This document shows positions 25,227 to 33,751 of a DNA stretch of 64,000 bases, in pieces; within the stretch, counting starts at the first letter, position 1, and each line of letters opens with the position of its first letter. The notes beneath the pieces were generated by a model that was not told where the DNA came from, did not search any database, and saw nothing but the letters and a program-made list of their open reading frames with translations. A program made the translations under genes and the position numbers. Where the stretch lies: positions 124,001 through 188,000 of the forward strand of contig NZ_WUAX01000014.1 of the NCBI RefSeq assembly GCF_009806985.1. Reading direction: 5' to 3'. The stretch comes from Halorubrum sp. JWXQ-INN 858. Its GTDB lineage: Archaea > Halobacteriota > Halobacteria > Halobacteriales > Haloferacaceae.

Positions 25227-26168
25227 GTGCGGGTACTCAGCCTCGTCACCAACGACCGGGCCCGGTTCTATCGGCAACAGACCGCCGGCCTCCGGGACCG
25301 TGGCCACGTCGTCGACACCCTCGCCGTCCCGGGGTCCCGGGACGAGTCGGGCGACTCGGTCGACCACCGTCCGATGTCGGCGTACCTCAAGTACTACCCG
25401 CGGGCGGTCCGGGAGGCGTTCCGCGGGTACGACCTCGTCCACGCCAACTACGGGCTCACCGCCCCGCCGGCCGTCGTCCAACCCTCGTGTCCGGTCGTGC
25501 TCTCGCTGTGGGGCAGCGACCTCATGGGCGAGTACGGCTGGCTCTCGCGGGCGTGTTCCCGAGCCGCCGAGGAGGTGGTCGTCATGTCCGAGGAGATGGC
25601 CGGCTACCTCGACGGCGACTGTCACGTCGTTCCCCACGGGATCGACCTCCGTCGGTTCCGTCCGCTCCCCGCGGACGCGGCCCGCCGCGAGCTCGGCTGG
25701 CGCGACGACGCCGCCCACGTCCTGTTCCCGTATCCGTCATCCCGTGGCGTGAAGGACTTCCCACGCGCTCGGGGGATCGTCGACGACGTCGCCGCGGCCG
25801 ACGAACTCGACCGGCCGGTGGAGATCCACACGGTGTCGGGCGTTCCCCACGACCGGATGCCCTGGTACATGAACGCGGCCGACGCGCTGTTGTTGACCTC
25901 GAAGCGGGAGGGATCGCCGAACTCGGTGAAGGAGGCGTTGGCCTGTGACCTCCCGGTGGTGTCGACCGACGTCGGCGACGTCCGGTCGCGGCTCCGCGGC
26001 GTGACGCCCTCGGCCGTCAGCGACGACGACGCCGAGCTGGTCGCGGCGTTGACTCGGATCCTGCACGCCGGCGAGCGGTCCGACGGGCGCGAATCGATCG
26101 CTCACCTCGGCCTCGAACACCAACTCACGCGGATCGAGCGGATCTATCGGTCGGCGCTCGACGCCTGA
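25227..26168 (+). CDS. Family 4 glycosyltransferase
   Basis: The 313-residue GT-B protein starts with MRVLSLVTNDRARFYRQQ, has the donor-side HGIDLRRFRPLP near residue 137 and the GT4 signature SKREGSPNSVKEALACDLPVV near 225, with the E-x7-E pair that binds the nucleotide-sugar phosphate. It should add one sugar to a lipid-linked glycan at the inner face of the membrane. It starts with GTG right after the FemAB-like gene. A clear paralogue lies at 38724. The C-terminus is followed by partial duplications of its own last codons. Confidence 0.9.
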   Translation: MRVLSLVTNDRARFYRQQTAGLRDRGHVVDTLAVPGSRDESGDSVDHRPMSAYLKYYPRAVREAFRGYDLVHANYGLTAPPAVVQPSCPVVLSLWGSDLMGEYGWLSRACSRAAEEVVVMSEEMAGYLDGDCHVVPHGIDLRRFRPLPADAARRELGWRDDAAHVLFPYPSSRGVKDFPRARGIVDDVAAADELDRPVEIHTVSGVPHDRMPWYMNAADALLLTSKREGSPNSVKEALACDLPVVSTDVGDVRSRLRGVTPSAVSDDDAELVAALTRILHAGERSDGRESIAHLGLEHQLTRIERIYRSALDA

Positions 26169-26224
26169 GGATCCCGGTCGACGATCGATGCCTGAGGATT
26201 CGGTCGGCGATCGATGCCTGATGG
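26163..26224 (+). repeat. Triplicated 26-27-bp segment at the end of the glycosyltransferase gene
   Basis: GCCTGA with following GATC-rich sequence recurs at 26163, 26190 and 26216. The first copy contains the last Ala codon and stop of the gene, so the array looks like tandem duplication of the gene's 3' end. Confidence 0.7.
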
Positions 26225-26246
26225 TACGGGCCATCGATCGAGGCGT

Positions 26247-26281
26247 GAAGCGTTCCCACCGTCTCGGAACGCTTCTTTTTC
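26247..26281 (+). terminator. Hairpin followed by a T-run
   Basis: GAAGCGTTCC pairs with GGAACGCTTC at 26247-26256 and 26266-26275, followed by six T residues. It ends the 24219-26168 operon just before the next promoter at 26316. Confidence 0.75.
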
Positions 26282-26315
26282 GCCCAACGACGCCCGCTGC
26301 TTCCGTAATCCGTCC

Positions 26316-26325
26316 ATTACAAAAC
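26316..26325 (+). promoter_or_regulatory. Glycan-locus promoter element, leaderless type
   Basis: ATTACAAAAC starts 32 nt before the ATG of the epimerase gene at 26348. Confidence 0.6.
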
Positions 26326-26347
26326 CCGCCTAGTCTCTCCGGACGGT

Positions 26348-27304
26348 ATGGACGAGGTTACACCGCCGGCCGCGCCGTTCTCCGATCGTCGTGTCCTGGT
26401 AACGGGCGGGGCCGGGTTCATCGGTCACCACCTCGTCTCCGCGCTCGTGCCGGACAACGACGTTCGGGTCCTCGATAACTGCTCGACCGGGGACCCGGAC
26501 ACGGTCCCGCCGGAGGCGACGCTCGTTCGCGGGGACGTCACCGACGCCGAGGCCGTTCGCCGCGCGATGGACGGCGTCGACGTGGTGTTCCACCAGGCCG
26601 CCGTCGTCAGCGTGCAACGCGCGGCCGAGCAGCCCCACCACGCCCATCGAGTCAACGTCGACGGTACGCTGACGGTGCTCGAGGCCGCTCGCGACGAGGA
26701 CGCACGCGCGGTCGTCGCGTCGAGCGCGGCCGTCTACGGCTCGCCGGACACGGTCCCCGTCGCCGAGGACGACCGGCTCATGCCCCGATCGACGTACGGC
26801 GTCGACAAGCTCGCGGCCGATTCGTACGCCCGCGTGTACAGCTCCACTTACGACGTGCCGACCGTCGCGTTGCGCTACTTCAACGTGTACGGACCGGGAC
26901 AGCGAGGGCCGTACAGCGGCGTCGTCGACGCCTTCCTCGGGCGCGCGGCCGCCGGCGAGCCGCTCGTGATCCATGGGGACGGCGAACAGACGCGGGATTT
27001 CGTTCACGTGTACGACGTCGTCCGCGCCAACCTCGCGGCCGCGACCACGGACCACACCGGCCGCGCGTTCAACGTCGGCACCGGCGAGAGCGTCACGATA
27101 CGCGAGCTGGCCGACGTGATCCGATCGGTCCTCGACGCCCCCGTCGACCTCCGATACGAGGAGCCGCGAACGGGCGACGTCAGACACAGCCGGGCGGCGA
27201 CGGCCCGGCTGTTGGGCCTGCTCGACGTCCGTCCCCGCGTCGGGCTCGAGGCGGGCCTCGAACAGCTCGCGGCACATCGACGCCACGTGTCCCTTCAGGG
27301 GTGA
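26348..27304 (+). CDS. NAD-dependent epimerase/dehydratase (extended SDR)
   Basis: The 318-residue protein has VTGGAGFIGHHL at residues 18-29, the catalytic Ser in VASSAAVYGSP, and the YxxxK pair in STYGVDKLAAD near 148-158. LRYFNVYGPGQ and RDFVHVYDVV are typical of UDP-glucose/GlcNAc 4-epimerases. It most likely interconverts UDP-gluco and UDP-galacto sugars for this locus. The gene begins a two-gene unit with the aminotransferase-like gene 12 nt downstream. Confidence 0.9.
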   Translation: MDEVTPPAAPFSDRRVLVTGGAGFIGHHLVSALVPDNDVRVLDNCSTGDPDTVPPEATLVRGDVTDAEAVRRAMDGVDVVFHQAAVVSVQRAAEQPHHAHRVNVDGTLTVLEAARDEDARAVVASSAAVYGSPDTVPVAEDDRLMPRSTYGVDKLAADSYARVYSSTYDVPTVALRYFNVYGPGQRGPYSGVVDAFLGRAAAGEPLVIHGDGEQTRDFVHVYDVVRANLAAATTDHTGRAFNVGTGESVTIRELADVIRSVLDAPVDLRYEEPRTGDVRHSRAATARLLGLLDVRPRVGLEAGLEQLAAHRRHVSLQG

Positions 27305-27316
27305 ATCACGTCCGAC

Positions 27317-28429
27317 ATGGACACGACACCGGTCGCGGGAACGCCACAGGTCCGTCTCCGATGGCTTCTCGACCCGTCGCCGTCGCGCCCCGCCTGGCTC
27401 GACGACGACGAGTGGATCCCGCGCGGGGAACGGCGGCTGTACAGCCGGGTAAAACACGGGCTGTACACCGTCCTCGAGTCGATGGAGCGGACCGGGACGG
27501 TGCTGCTTCCGGCGTACGTCCCCGGCGGGGTCACCTGGGCGGCGCTCGCGGCCGGCCACGACGTCCGGTACTATCCGGTTCGTGAGGACCTGTCACTCCC
27601 GGCGGACGCGGTCGCCGACCGCATCGCCGAGACGGACGCGGTCGCCGTCGTGTTCGTCCACTACTTCGGCTTCGTCGACGACGCGTTCACCGACCTCGTC
27701 GGCGCGGCGCGGGACCACGACGCGCTCGTGATCGAGGACTGCGCCCGGGGGCTCTTCGCGCGGGACCCGGACCACGGGCTGCTCGGGTCGACGGGGGACG
27801 TCGCGCTCTTCTGTCTGCACAAGACGCTGCCGACCCCGAACGGTGGGTTGACGGTCTCACGTGCCGGTACTCCGCCGGCCCCACACTACGACTTAGCGGA
27901 GTGGGACACGGTCCCGCGCGCGGCCGCCAAGGCGACCGCACACGGGCTCGGGCTCCGGATGTCGTCGTCGCCGGTGGTGAAGCGGCCGAACGACCGGCAG
28001 CCGAACGCGGTGTCGCCCGAGGGGTCACGCCCCGGGATCGGATCGGTCTCGCGCCGCGCGCTCTCGCGGTGTGACCCACGGGAGATCCGCACCGCCAGGC
28101 AGAGTCGGTATCGGGTGCTTCGAAACCTGCTTTCGGACAACGAGGCCGTCGACGTCGTCTCGCCGCCGGCGAGTGACGTGTCGGTCCCGTTCGGCGTGGC
28201 CGCGTTGGCCGAGTCGGACGAGGCCCGCCGGGCGTATCTCCACCGACTGTATCAGTGTGGACTCCCCTGTGAAGTGCTCACGTGGCCGCCGGTGTACCGG
28301 CACGAGGCCGCGATGGCCGATAAGGGGGCCGAAACCCTCCGCTCGCGGCTGTTCGTTCTGCCGACGCATCAACAGCTCGACCCGGGCGACGTCGGACGGA
28401 TGGCGGCGTGCCTCCGCGATTCTCGGTGA
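27317..28429 (+). CDS. Divergent DegT-like PLP aminotransferase-fold protein
   Basis: The 370-residue protein is recognisable as a DegT/fold-I PLP protein by VLLPAYVPGGVTWAAL near residue 59, VIEDCARGLFA near 138 and the PLP lysine Lys169 in FCLHKTLPTPNGG. It differs from the sugar aminotransferases at 4263 and 9321: the GDGG loop is replaced and the middle of the chain is loop-rich (TPPAPHYD to SRPGIGSV). It may act on a different substrate. It follows the epimerase gene by 12 nt and is followed by convergent transcription. Confidence 0.8.
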   Translation: MDTTPVAGTPQVRLRWLLDPSPSRPAWLDDDEWIPRGERRLYSRVKHGLYTVLESMERTGTVLLPAYVPGGVTWAALAAGHDVRYYPVREDLSLPADAVADRIAETDAVAVVFVHYFGFVDDAFTDLVGAARDHDALVIEDCARGLFARDPDHGLLGSTGDVALFCLHKTLPTPNGGLTVSRAGTPPAPHYDLAEWDTVPRAAAKATAHGLGLRMSSSPVVKRPNDRQPNAVSPEGSRPGIGSVSRRALSRCDPREIRTARQSRYRVLRNLLSDNEAVDVVSPPASDVSVPFGVAALAESDEARRAYLHRLYQCGLPCEVLTWPPVYRHEAAMADKGAETLRSRLFVLPTHQQLDPGDVGRMAACLRDSR

Positions 28430-28525
28430 CCGTCATCCACACGGCTGATCGTCGTTTACACGTCCGGAGCGTCGCCACGTCCGGGCCATGCGCGCGGTTC
28501 CGGACCGTCGCTCCGCCCGGAACGT

Positions 28526-29449
28526 TTACTCCGCAGACGAGTCGTCGACGAACGCCAGGTCCGGATGTCCGGCGTACGGCTCGGGAACGCTCGCACCGCC
28601 CTCGACGTAGGCGGCGATCGCCTCCCGGGCGTCGACCCACTGGACGTGTCTCCGGAGGATCACGACCGGGAGGGTGTCGACGTCGAGGACCTTCGCCAAC
28701 GCGAGCCGGTTCCGTCCGTCCGCGTAGAGGAGCTCGCCGTCGCGACCGACGTCTACGGCGACTTCGTCGTTGAGTATCCGGGCGGGAAGCGTCCCGCGGG
28801 CGCGCTCGAGCGGGTCGTCGACGTTCGACGCGGCCAGCTCGCGCTGTGTGAGGAACCCGTTGTCCCGAACCGACATCGCGAGACGGTCCAGCCGGGAGCA
28901 TCGACGCTCGAACGCCGCGCGGGAGCGACAGCCCCACGGCTCCTCGCCGTCCTCGATCTCGGAGACCACGCGGTCGAAGAACGCCGTGTCCTCCCACGGT
29001 CGACCCTCCTGGAACCGCGCCTCGAACGCTCGGTAGACGTCGGCGTCCACGAAGGCGATCCGGCTACGGTCCCAGTCGCCGTCCATCACGCTTCCCGCCC
29101 GCCGGAAGCGCGGCAGGCCGGTCGGCTTCGAGACGTGCGTGATCGCGTCCGGGTCGACGCGATACACCTCGAAAGGGTCGATCGGGGCACGGTGAGCGCG
29201 GTTGTGTCGCCATCGGACCGCCCGCACGTACCGCTCCGCGTACATCCCCCGACAGGCTTGTAGCGGCCGTTCGAGGACGGGGATCGCGTTCAGGAGGGCA
29301 CGACCCGCGCCGCGGACGATCGAATCGATCCGGTCGCCGACTCCGGATGCGCGTTCGGGTTCGTCGGCGTCGCGTGGGGCTCCCCGCGGAAGCACCACCG
29401 GACCGTCCGTCGACTCGTGGGGTCGATGCTCCCCGCTCGACCGGGACAT
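28526..29449 (-). CDS. ParB/Srx-fold-like protein of unknown function
   Basis: The 307-residue protein has a basic N-terminal region (FEVYRVDPDAITHVSK near residue 94) and a C-terminal segment, LYADGRNRLALAKVLDVDTLPVVILRRH near 240-267, that matches the DGxxRxxA core of the ParB/sulfiredoxin fold. In this fold the motif binds a nucleotide. No DNA-binding HTH is evident, so a partition role is unlikely; a nucleotide-dependent modification in the glycan locus is more plausible but unproven. It starts 4 nt after the BKACE gene and shares its transcript. Confidence 0.7.
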   Translation of the reverse strand: MSRSSGEHRPHESTDGPVVLPRGAPRDADEPERASGVGDRIDSIVRGAGRALLNAIPVLERPLQACRGMYAERYVRAVRWRHNRAHRAPIDPFEVYRVDPDAITHVSKPTGLPRFRRAGSVMDGDWDRSRIAFVDADVYRAFEARFQEGRPWEDTAFFDRVVSEIEDGEEPWGCRSRAAFERRCSRLDRLAMSVRDNGFLTQRELAASNVDDPLERARGTLPARILNDEVAVDVGRDGELLYADGRNRLALAKVLDVDTLPVVILRRHVQWVDAREAIAAYVEGGASVPEPYAGHPDLAFVDDSSAE

Positions 29450-29452
29450 CGG

Positions 29453-30289
29453 CTACCGCATACCCAACATCTCGCGTGCGTCGTCGGGCGTCGCGAGATC
29501 CGCGTCGAGCCGATCGATGATGGCGGCCGACCGCTCGACGAGCTGTGCGTTGCTTCGAACCGGCTCCCCGCGGCGGTAGTAGAGGTTGTCCTCCATGCCG
29601 ACGCGAACGTGGCCGCCGAGGATCGGCGACAGCGTCGTCAGGGGGAGCTGGTGGCGTCCCGTCGCGAGCAGGTTGAACTCGCTGTTCTCAGGCAGGTTCC
29701 GAACCATGTTCATCACGTTCTCCGGCGACGGGATCGAGAAGGTCCCGCTCCCGAAGATGATGTTGATGTAGTACGGCTCCTCCAACAGGCCGGTCTCGAT
29801 GAGTCGATACACCTCGTTTAAGTGTCCGTTATTGAACACCTCGAGCTCGGGTTTGATCCCTTGCTCTTTCATCTCCCGGGCGAGCAGTTCGATATTGTGC
29901 CGGTTGTGTTCGGTAATAATGTGTTGCCCGCGGTTGAACGGTCCCATGTCGAGCGAGGCCATCTCCGGCGTCGGGTCGGTTCTGATCCCCTCGATCCGTT
30001 CCTCCATGGTGCTTTGCCCGCCGGTCGTGTTCTGGATGATGATGTCGTCACAGCGGTCGCGGATCGCGTCGTTGACCTCCTGTAGCCGGCGGGCGTTGTT
30101 CTCGCCGTGTTCGTCCCGTCCGTGGACGTGGACGATCGCGGCACCGAGTTCCTCACATTCACGCACCTGTTCGGCGATCTCGTCCGGCTGTTCCGGGAGG
30201 TTCGGGTTCGCGTCCTTCCCGTGGACCCCCCCGGTCGTCGCAACCGTCAGTATGACCTTTTTGCCGTCGACGTACTCCTGATAGCTCAT
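29453..30289 (-). CDS. BKACE (DUF849) beta-keto acid cleavage enzyme
   Basis: The 278-residue TIM-barrel protein fits the 3-keto-5-aminohexanoate cleavage enzyme family. VILTVATTGGVHGKD opens the barrel, AAIVHVHGRDEHGE supplies the His-x-His zinc ligands near residues 53-57, and LDMGPFNRG and LGGHVRVGMEDNLYYRRGE close the active site. The family condenses a beta-keto acid with acetyl-CoA to give acetoacetate and a new CoA ester. It is richer in Ile and Asn than its neighbours, so it may have a separate origin. Its place in a glycan locus is unexpected. It is co-transcribed with the ParB-fold gene. Confidence 0.88.
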   Translation of the reverse strand: MSYQEYVDGKKVILTVATTGGVHGKDANPNLPEQPDEIAEQVRECEELGAAIVHVHGRDEHGENNARRLQEVNDAIRDRCDDIIIQNTTGGQSTMEERIEGIRTDPTPEMASLDMGPFNRGQHIITEHNRHNIELLAREMKEQGIKPELEVFNNGHLNEVYRLIETGLLEEPYYINIIFGSGTFSIPSPENVMNMVRNLPENSEFNLLATGRHQLPLTTLSPILGGHVRVGMEDNLYYRRGEPVRSNAQLVERSAAIIDRLDADLATPDDAREMLGMR

Positions 30290-30339
30290 GTTCGGTCCCC
30301 GGTTCTACCCGGAGTCTCCGGATACGAACGGGCATGATT

Positions 30340-30349
30340 GCTTTGTATT
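30340..30349 (-). promoter_or_regulatory. Glycan-locus promoter element, leadered type
   Basis: AATACAAAGC on the minus strand begins 60 nt before the BKACE ATG at 30289, the same spacing as at 8326. Confidence 0.4.
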
Positions 30350-30385
30350 ACTCCGACTACTCCGTGTATCCGGCTCATACCGCGG

Positions 30386-30595
30386 TCAGTCATCGTCCGC
30401 CTCGATGGCCGTCGAGCTCTCGACCATCGACCGGTACACCTCACAGTCGGCGTCGTGACTGAACTCGAACCGGTCGTTACAGACGTCCGCACGCATCGGT
30501 GAGACGAACTCGTTCATCACCGTGCAGTACGGGCGTTCGTGATCGAAAGTGTGTTCTTCGTCGCTGGACCGGTACTCGAGACGTGGACACGTCAT
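30386..30595 (-). CDS. Small Cys-containing haloarchaeal protein
   Basis: The 69-residue protein, starting MTCPRLEYRSSDEEHTFDHE, has four cysteines (C3, C24, C39 and C51) and several histidines, which suggests a small metal-binding fold. Proteins of this layout are widespread hypothetical proteins in haloarchaea. I do not know a function. A GTTACAAAGT element lies 37 nt before the ATG. The gene stands alone between the BKACE unit and the DUF7344-type gene. Confidence 0.7.
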   Translation of the reverse strand: MTCPRLEYRSSDEEHTFDHERPYCTVMNEFVSPMRADVCNDRFEFSHDADCEVYRSMVESSTAIEADDD

Positions 30596-30622
30596 AGGAT
30601 GATCCGACCCCTGCAGGACACT

Positions 30623-30632
30623 TTGTAACCCG
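30623..30632 (-). promoter_or_regulatory. Glycan-locus-like promoter element
   Basis: GTTACAAAGT on the minus strand begins 37 nt before the small-protein ATG at 30595, slightly further than the usual 32-35 nt. Confidence 0.4.
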
Positions 30633-30791
30633 ACCGCTACGGCGGTCCCGATCGTCGGTCGAAACCCCGAAACCGGTACAGTTCCACACGCTACGTCCCG
30701 GTTCGAGCCGACGTCGTCGGTAGTCGACGCGTTCTACACGGCGGTAGAAATACCCTACCGATAATAGCACGTTAACTAACCTGTACCTTTA

Positions 30792-30808
30792 TCTACCGTC
30801 ACGGTAGA
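30792..30808. promoter_or_regulatory. Perfect 17-bp palindrome, candidate operator
   Basis: TCTACCGT-C-ACGGTAGA overlaps a TTTATC box at 30788-30793. A related half-site, GCGGTAGAAA, lies 60 bp upstream at 30741. The site is well placed to control the DUF7344-type gene at 30968. The rest of the 372-bp gap (30596-30967) shows no other convincing feature. Confidence 0.55.
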
Positions 30809-30967
30809 AAGAGACTAGTTAGGGAGACGAAATGATTCGAAACACATGGGGACGGACGACGACACACGGGACCGACGCTGATACCGCAACCAAGACCTCC
30901 GTTTGTCCCGGGGTGGGGGCTGTCTCGTCCCGACGGCCGACGGCGGCTCACGACACTTCCCCGAGCG

Positions 30968-31552
30968 ATGAGTAGCGCCGAGACGGAGTCCCGAGCGCGG
31001 ACGGACGTCGAGGACGACGGGCCCGAGCAAGGACCGAGCGTGCCGTCGGCGCCGTCGACGGAACTCACCCAGCCGAGCCTCTCGCTCGACGTCGTCTTCG
31101 ACGTTCTGAAGAACCAGCGTCGGCGACACGTCATGTCGGTTCTCGAGGAGGGTGACGGATCGACGACGCTGAGCGACCTCGCGGAGCACATCGCCGGGAT
31201 CGAGAACGACAAGCCGCCACACTCGCTGAACGCCCAGGAACGCAAACGGGTGTATGTCGGTCTCTACCAGTGTCACCTCCCCAAGATGGACGACGCGGAG
31301 GCGATCGTCTTCGACCAGAACCGCGGCACCGTCGAGCGCGGCCCGAAGGCCGACGTCTTCCACACCTACCTCGAACGCGACATCGAACCGGAGCGCTGCT
31401 GGTACCGGTACTACGGTGCGATCGCGGGGGCGAGCTGTCTCGCGCTCGCGGCCGCTCTCGTCTCCGGCGTCCCGTCGCCGGCCGTCGTCTTCGTCGGGTC
31501 GATGATCGCGATCGGTGGGCTCGCGGTCCACCACGCACGCTGTCAGCCGTAG
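30968..31552 (+). CDS. DUF7344-type winged-helix protein with membrane segments
   Basis: The 194-residue protein has an acidic disordered N-terminus. A winged helix follows, with LDVVFDVLKNQRRRHVMSVLEE near residues 40-60 and the family hallmark RKRVYVGLYQCHLPKMDDA near 94-112. Two hydrophobic segments (about 148-190) would anchor it to the membrane. It parallels the protein at 7721. A 47-codon frame from 30832 to 30975 precedes and overlaps its start and may be a leader. The palindrome at 30792 suggests control by a dimeric repressor, possibly itself. Confidence 0.85.
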   Translation: MSSAETESRARTDVEDDGPEQGPSVPSAPSTELTQPSLSLDVVFDVLKNQRRRHVMSVLEEGDGSTTLSDLAEHIAGIENDKPPHSLNAQERKRVYVGLYQCHLPKMDDAEAIVFDQNRGTVERGPKADVFHTYLERDIEPERCWYRYYGAIAGASCLALAAALVSGVPSPAVVFVGSMIAIGGLAVHHARCQP

Positions 31553-31612
31553 CCGTCGGCTCACGGCACGTCAGCGAGTCCTTACTATACGTGTCACACG
31601 GTAGTCAGCCGC

Positions 31613-31622
31613 ATAACAAAGC
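31613..31622 (+). promoter_or_regulatory. Glycan-locus promoter element, leadered type
   Basis: ATAACAAAGC lies 145 nt before the glmS ATG at 31758. GGAGG at 31743-31747 acts as Shine-Dalgarno, so a UTR of about 112 nt is predicted. Confidence 0.5.
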
Positions 31623-31757
31623 CGCCAACCGGGATGTGATCGGAGTAGTCTACCCCCGGCGTTTCCCCGGGGCGACGGTGAACACGTATGTACATGGATC
31701 GAACCCCCGTGAGCCCATACCGGTGCTCGCGGATCACTCCGACGGAGGCCCGCTGAG

Positions 31758-33590
31758 ATGTGCGGGATCATTGCACGTATCGGCGAGAACGGCGCAGTCG
31801 ACGAGCTGATGACCGGCCTCAGGAACCTGGAGTATCGCGGCTACGACTCCGCCGGCATCGCCGTCGCGAACGAACACGGGATCGAGGTCCGCAAGCGTGA
31901 GGGGGAGACCGACGCGCTCCACGCGCTCCTGTCCGAGAGCCCGATCGACGGCCCGATCGGGATCGGTCACACGCGATGGAGCACCCACGGACGGCCGTCG
32001 GACGCGAACGCCCATCCCCACACCGACGACGACGGCCGGGTCGCAGTCGTGCACAACGGTATCATCCGGAACCACGACCGCCTGCGGAACGAGCTGGTCG
32101 CGCGCGGCCACGAGTTCGAGAGCGAGACCGACACCGAGGTCGTCCCCCACCTCGTCGCCGCCTCCCTCGACGAGGGGTTGGACCCCGAGGACGCGTTCCG
32201 TGCCGCGATCGAGCGGCTGGAGGGGAGCTACGCGATCGCGATGATCGCCGAGGGTTACGACGCCGTCTACGCGGCGCGAAGCGGGTCCCCATTGGTGATC
32301 GGCCTCGACGACGACGCCACGTACCTCGCGAGCGACGTGCCGGCGTTCCTGGAGTTCACGGAACAGGTCGTCTACCTCGAGGACGACGACGTCGTGGTCA
32401 TCACCGACGACGGCTACCGCGTGACCGACCTCGACGGGGCCGCGCTCGACCGATCCAGCGAGGTGGTCGACTGGGCCGCCGGCGACGCACAGAAGGGTGC
32501 GTACAACCACTTCATGCGGAAGGAGATCGACGAACAGCCCGTGGCGCTCAGGCAGGCGATCGAGGGCCGCATCGACGACGACGACCGCGTCGACCTCTCT
32601 GTGTTCCCGAACGGGGAGCTCGCCGAGATCGACGACGTGGTGTTCGTCGCGTGCGGCACCTCTTATCACGCCGCGATGTACGGGAGCCGACTGCTCCGGC
32701 GTCGGGGGATCCGCTCGACGGTGGCGCGGGCCAACGAGTTCGCTTACGACCCCCTGCCGGTCGACGAGGGGACGCTCATCGTCGCCGTCACCCAGAGCGG
32801 GGAGACGGCCGACACCCTCGCGTCGCTCCGGGCGGCCGTCGGCACCGACGCGCGGACGCTCGCGGTGACGAACGTCGTCGGATCGACCGCCGCCCGCGAG
32901 GCCGACGAGACGCTGTTCATCCGGGCGGGGCCGGAGATCGGGGTGGCCGCGACCAAGACGTTCTCCTCGCAGGTGGCGGCGCTCGCGCTGCTCGCGGAGC
33001 GGATCGCCGACGAGCAGGAAGCCGTGCCGTTGCCCGTCGCCGACGGCGGTCTCGATCGGTCTCAGCTCCTCGCGGACCTCCGTCGGCTTCCCGACGCGAT
33101 CGAGTCGGTCGTCGCCTCGGACGATGCGCTGCGGCTGGCCGAGCGGTACCGCGACGCCGACTCGTACTTCTTCATCGGTCGCGGCGTCGGCTATCCCGTG
33201 GCGTTGGAGGGCGCGCTGAAGTTCAAGGAGATCACGTACGACCACGCCGAAGGGTTCGCCGCCGGGCAGCTCAAACACGGCCCGCTCGCGCTCGTGACGA
33301 GTAACACGGTCGTCATCGCGACGTTCACGGGCCGGAACGACGAGCAGACGATCCACAACGTCCAGGAGGCGAAGAGCCGCGGTGCGCCGGTTATCGGGAT
33401 CGGCCCGGAGTCGTCCACGGCCGCCCGCGAGGCGGTCGACGAGTACCTCTCCGTTCCGGACGTCGTGCCGGAGCTCGCCGGCGTCCTCGCGAACGCACAC
33501 CTCCAACTGCTCGCGTACCACGCCGCGGAGCTCCGCGACCGGGCGATCGACAAGCCTCGGAACCTGGCGAAGAGCGTCACCGTCGAATAG
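31758..33590 (+). CDS. glmS: Glutamine-fructose-6-phosphate aminotransferase (isomerizing)
   Basis: The 610-residue enzyme has the full two-domain GlmS architecture: an N-terminal glutamine amidotransferase with Cys2 nucleophile (MCGIIARIG), RGYDSAGIA and HTRWSTHG; then two SIS isomerase domains with ACGTSYHAA, TQSGETADTL and GRGVGYPVALEGALKFKE; and the usual C-terminal RNLAKSVTVE. It makes glucosamine-6-phosphate, the entry to UDP-GlcNAc and the acetamido sugars of this locus. The promoter element upstream places it in the same regulatory class as the glycan genes. There is no sign of a glmS ribozyme in the 5' region. Confidence 0.96.
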   Translation: MCGIIARIGENGAVDELMTGLRNLEYRGYDSAGIAVANEHGIEVRKREGETDALHALLSESPIDGPIGIGHTRWSTHGRPSDANAHPHTDDDGRVAVVHNGIIRNHDRLRNELVARGHEFESETDTEVVPHLVAASLDEGLDPEDAFRAAIERLEGSYAIAMIAEGYDAVYAARSGSPLVIGLDDDATYLASDVPAFLEFTEQVVYLEDDDVVVITDDGYRVTDLDGAALDRSSEVVDWAAGDAQKGAYNHFMRKEIDEQPVALRQAIEGRIDDDDRVDLSVFPNGELAEIDDVVFVACGTSYHAAMYGSRLLRRRGIRSTVARANEFAYDPLPVDEGTLIVAVTQSGETADTLASLRAAVGTDARTLAVTNVVGSTAAREADETLFIRAGPEIGVAATKTFSSQVAALALLAERIADEQEAVPLPVADGGLDRSQLLADLRRLPDAIESVVASDDALRLAERYRDADSYFFIGRGVGYPVALEGALKFKEITYDHAEGFAAGQLKHGPLALVTSNTVVIATFTGRNDEQTIHNVQEAKSRGAPVIGIGPESSTAAREAVDEYLSVPDVVPELAGVLANAHLQLLAYHAAELRDRAIDKPRNLAKSVTVE

Positions 33591-33626
33591 CGTCCCGAGG
33601 CGACCGGATCGTCCCCGTAGTCCCGG

Positions 33627-33751
33627 CTCCGTTCTTCTCGTCGTTTCGAGCTCCGTTCTTCCCGTCGTTTCGAGTTCCGTTTCCCGGTAATCCGACCTCC
33701 ATTTCCCGGCGATCCGGGCTCCGTTTCCCAGTACCCCGGTCTCCAGTACGT
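33627..33751 (+). repeat. Degenerate tandem array, six units of 22-24 bp
   Basis: Units starting CTCCGTTTCCC or CTCCGTTCTTC recur at 33627, 33651, 33675, 33697, 33719 and 33741. It lies between the 3' ends of glmS and the convergent HalOD1 gene. The rest of the 33591-33980 gap contains an orphan ATAACGAAGT at 33844 with no start codon at the expected distance. Confidence 0.85.

Noticed and set aside
27317-28429. Aminotransferase-like gene as a pseudogene
   Set aside because: It is divergent, but the frame is intact, the PLP lysine and the Asp motif are present, and it is tightly spaced behind the epimerase gene.
31623-31757. glmS ribozyme or riboswitch in the glmS leader
   Set aside because: I see some GC-rich inverted sequence but none of the conserved glmS ribozyme core, which is known from Gram-positive bacteria and not archaea.
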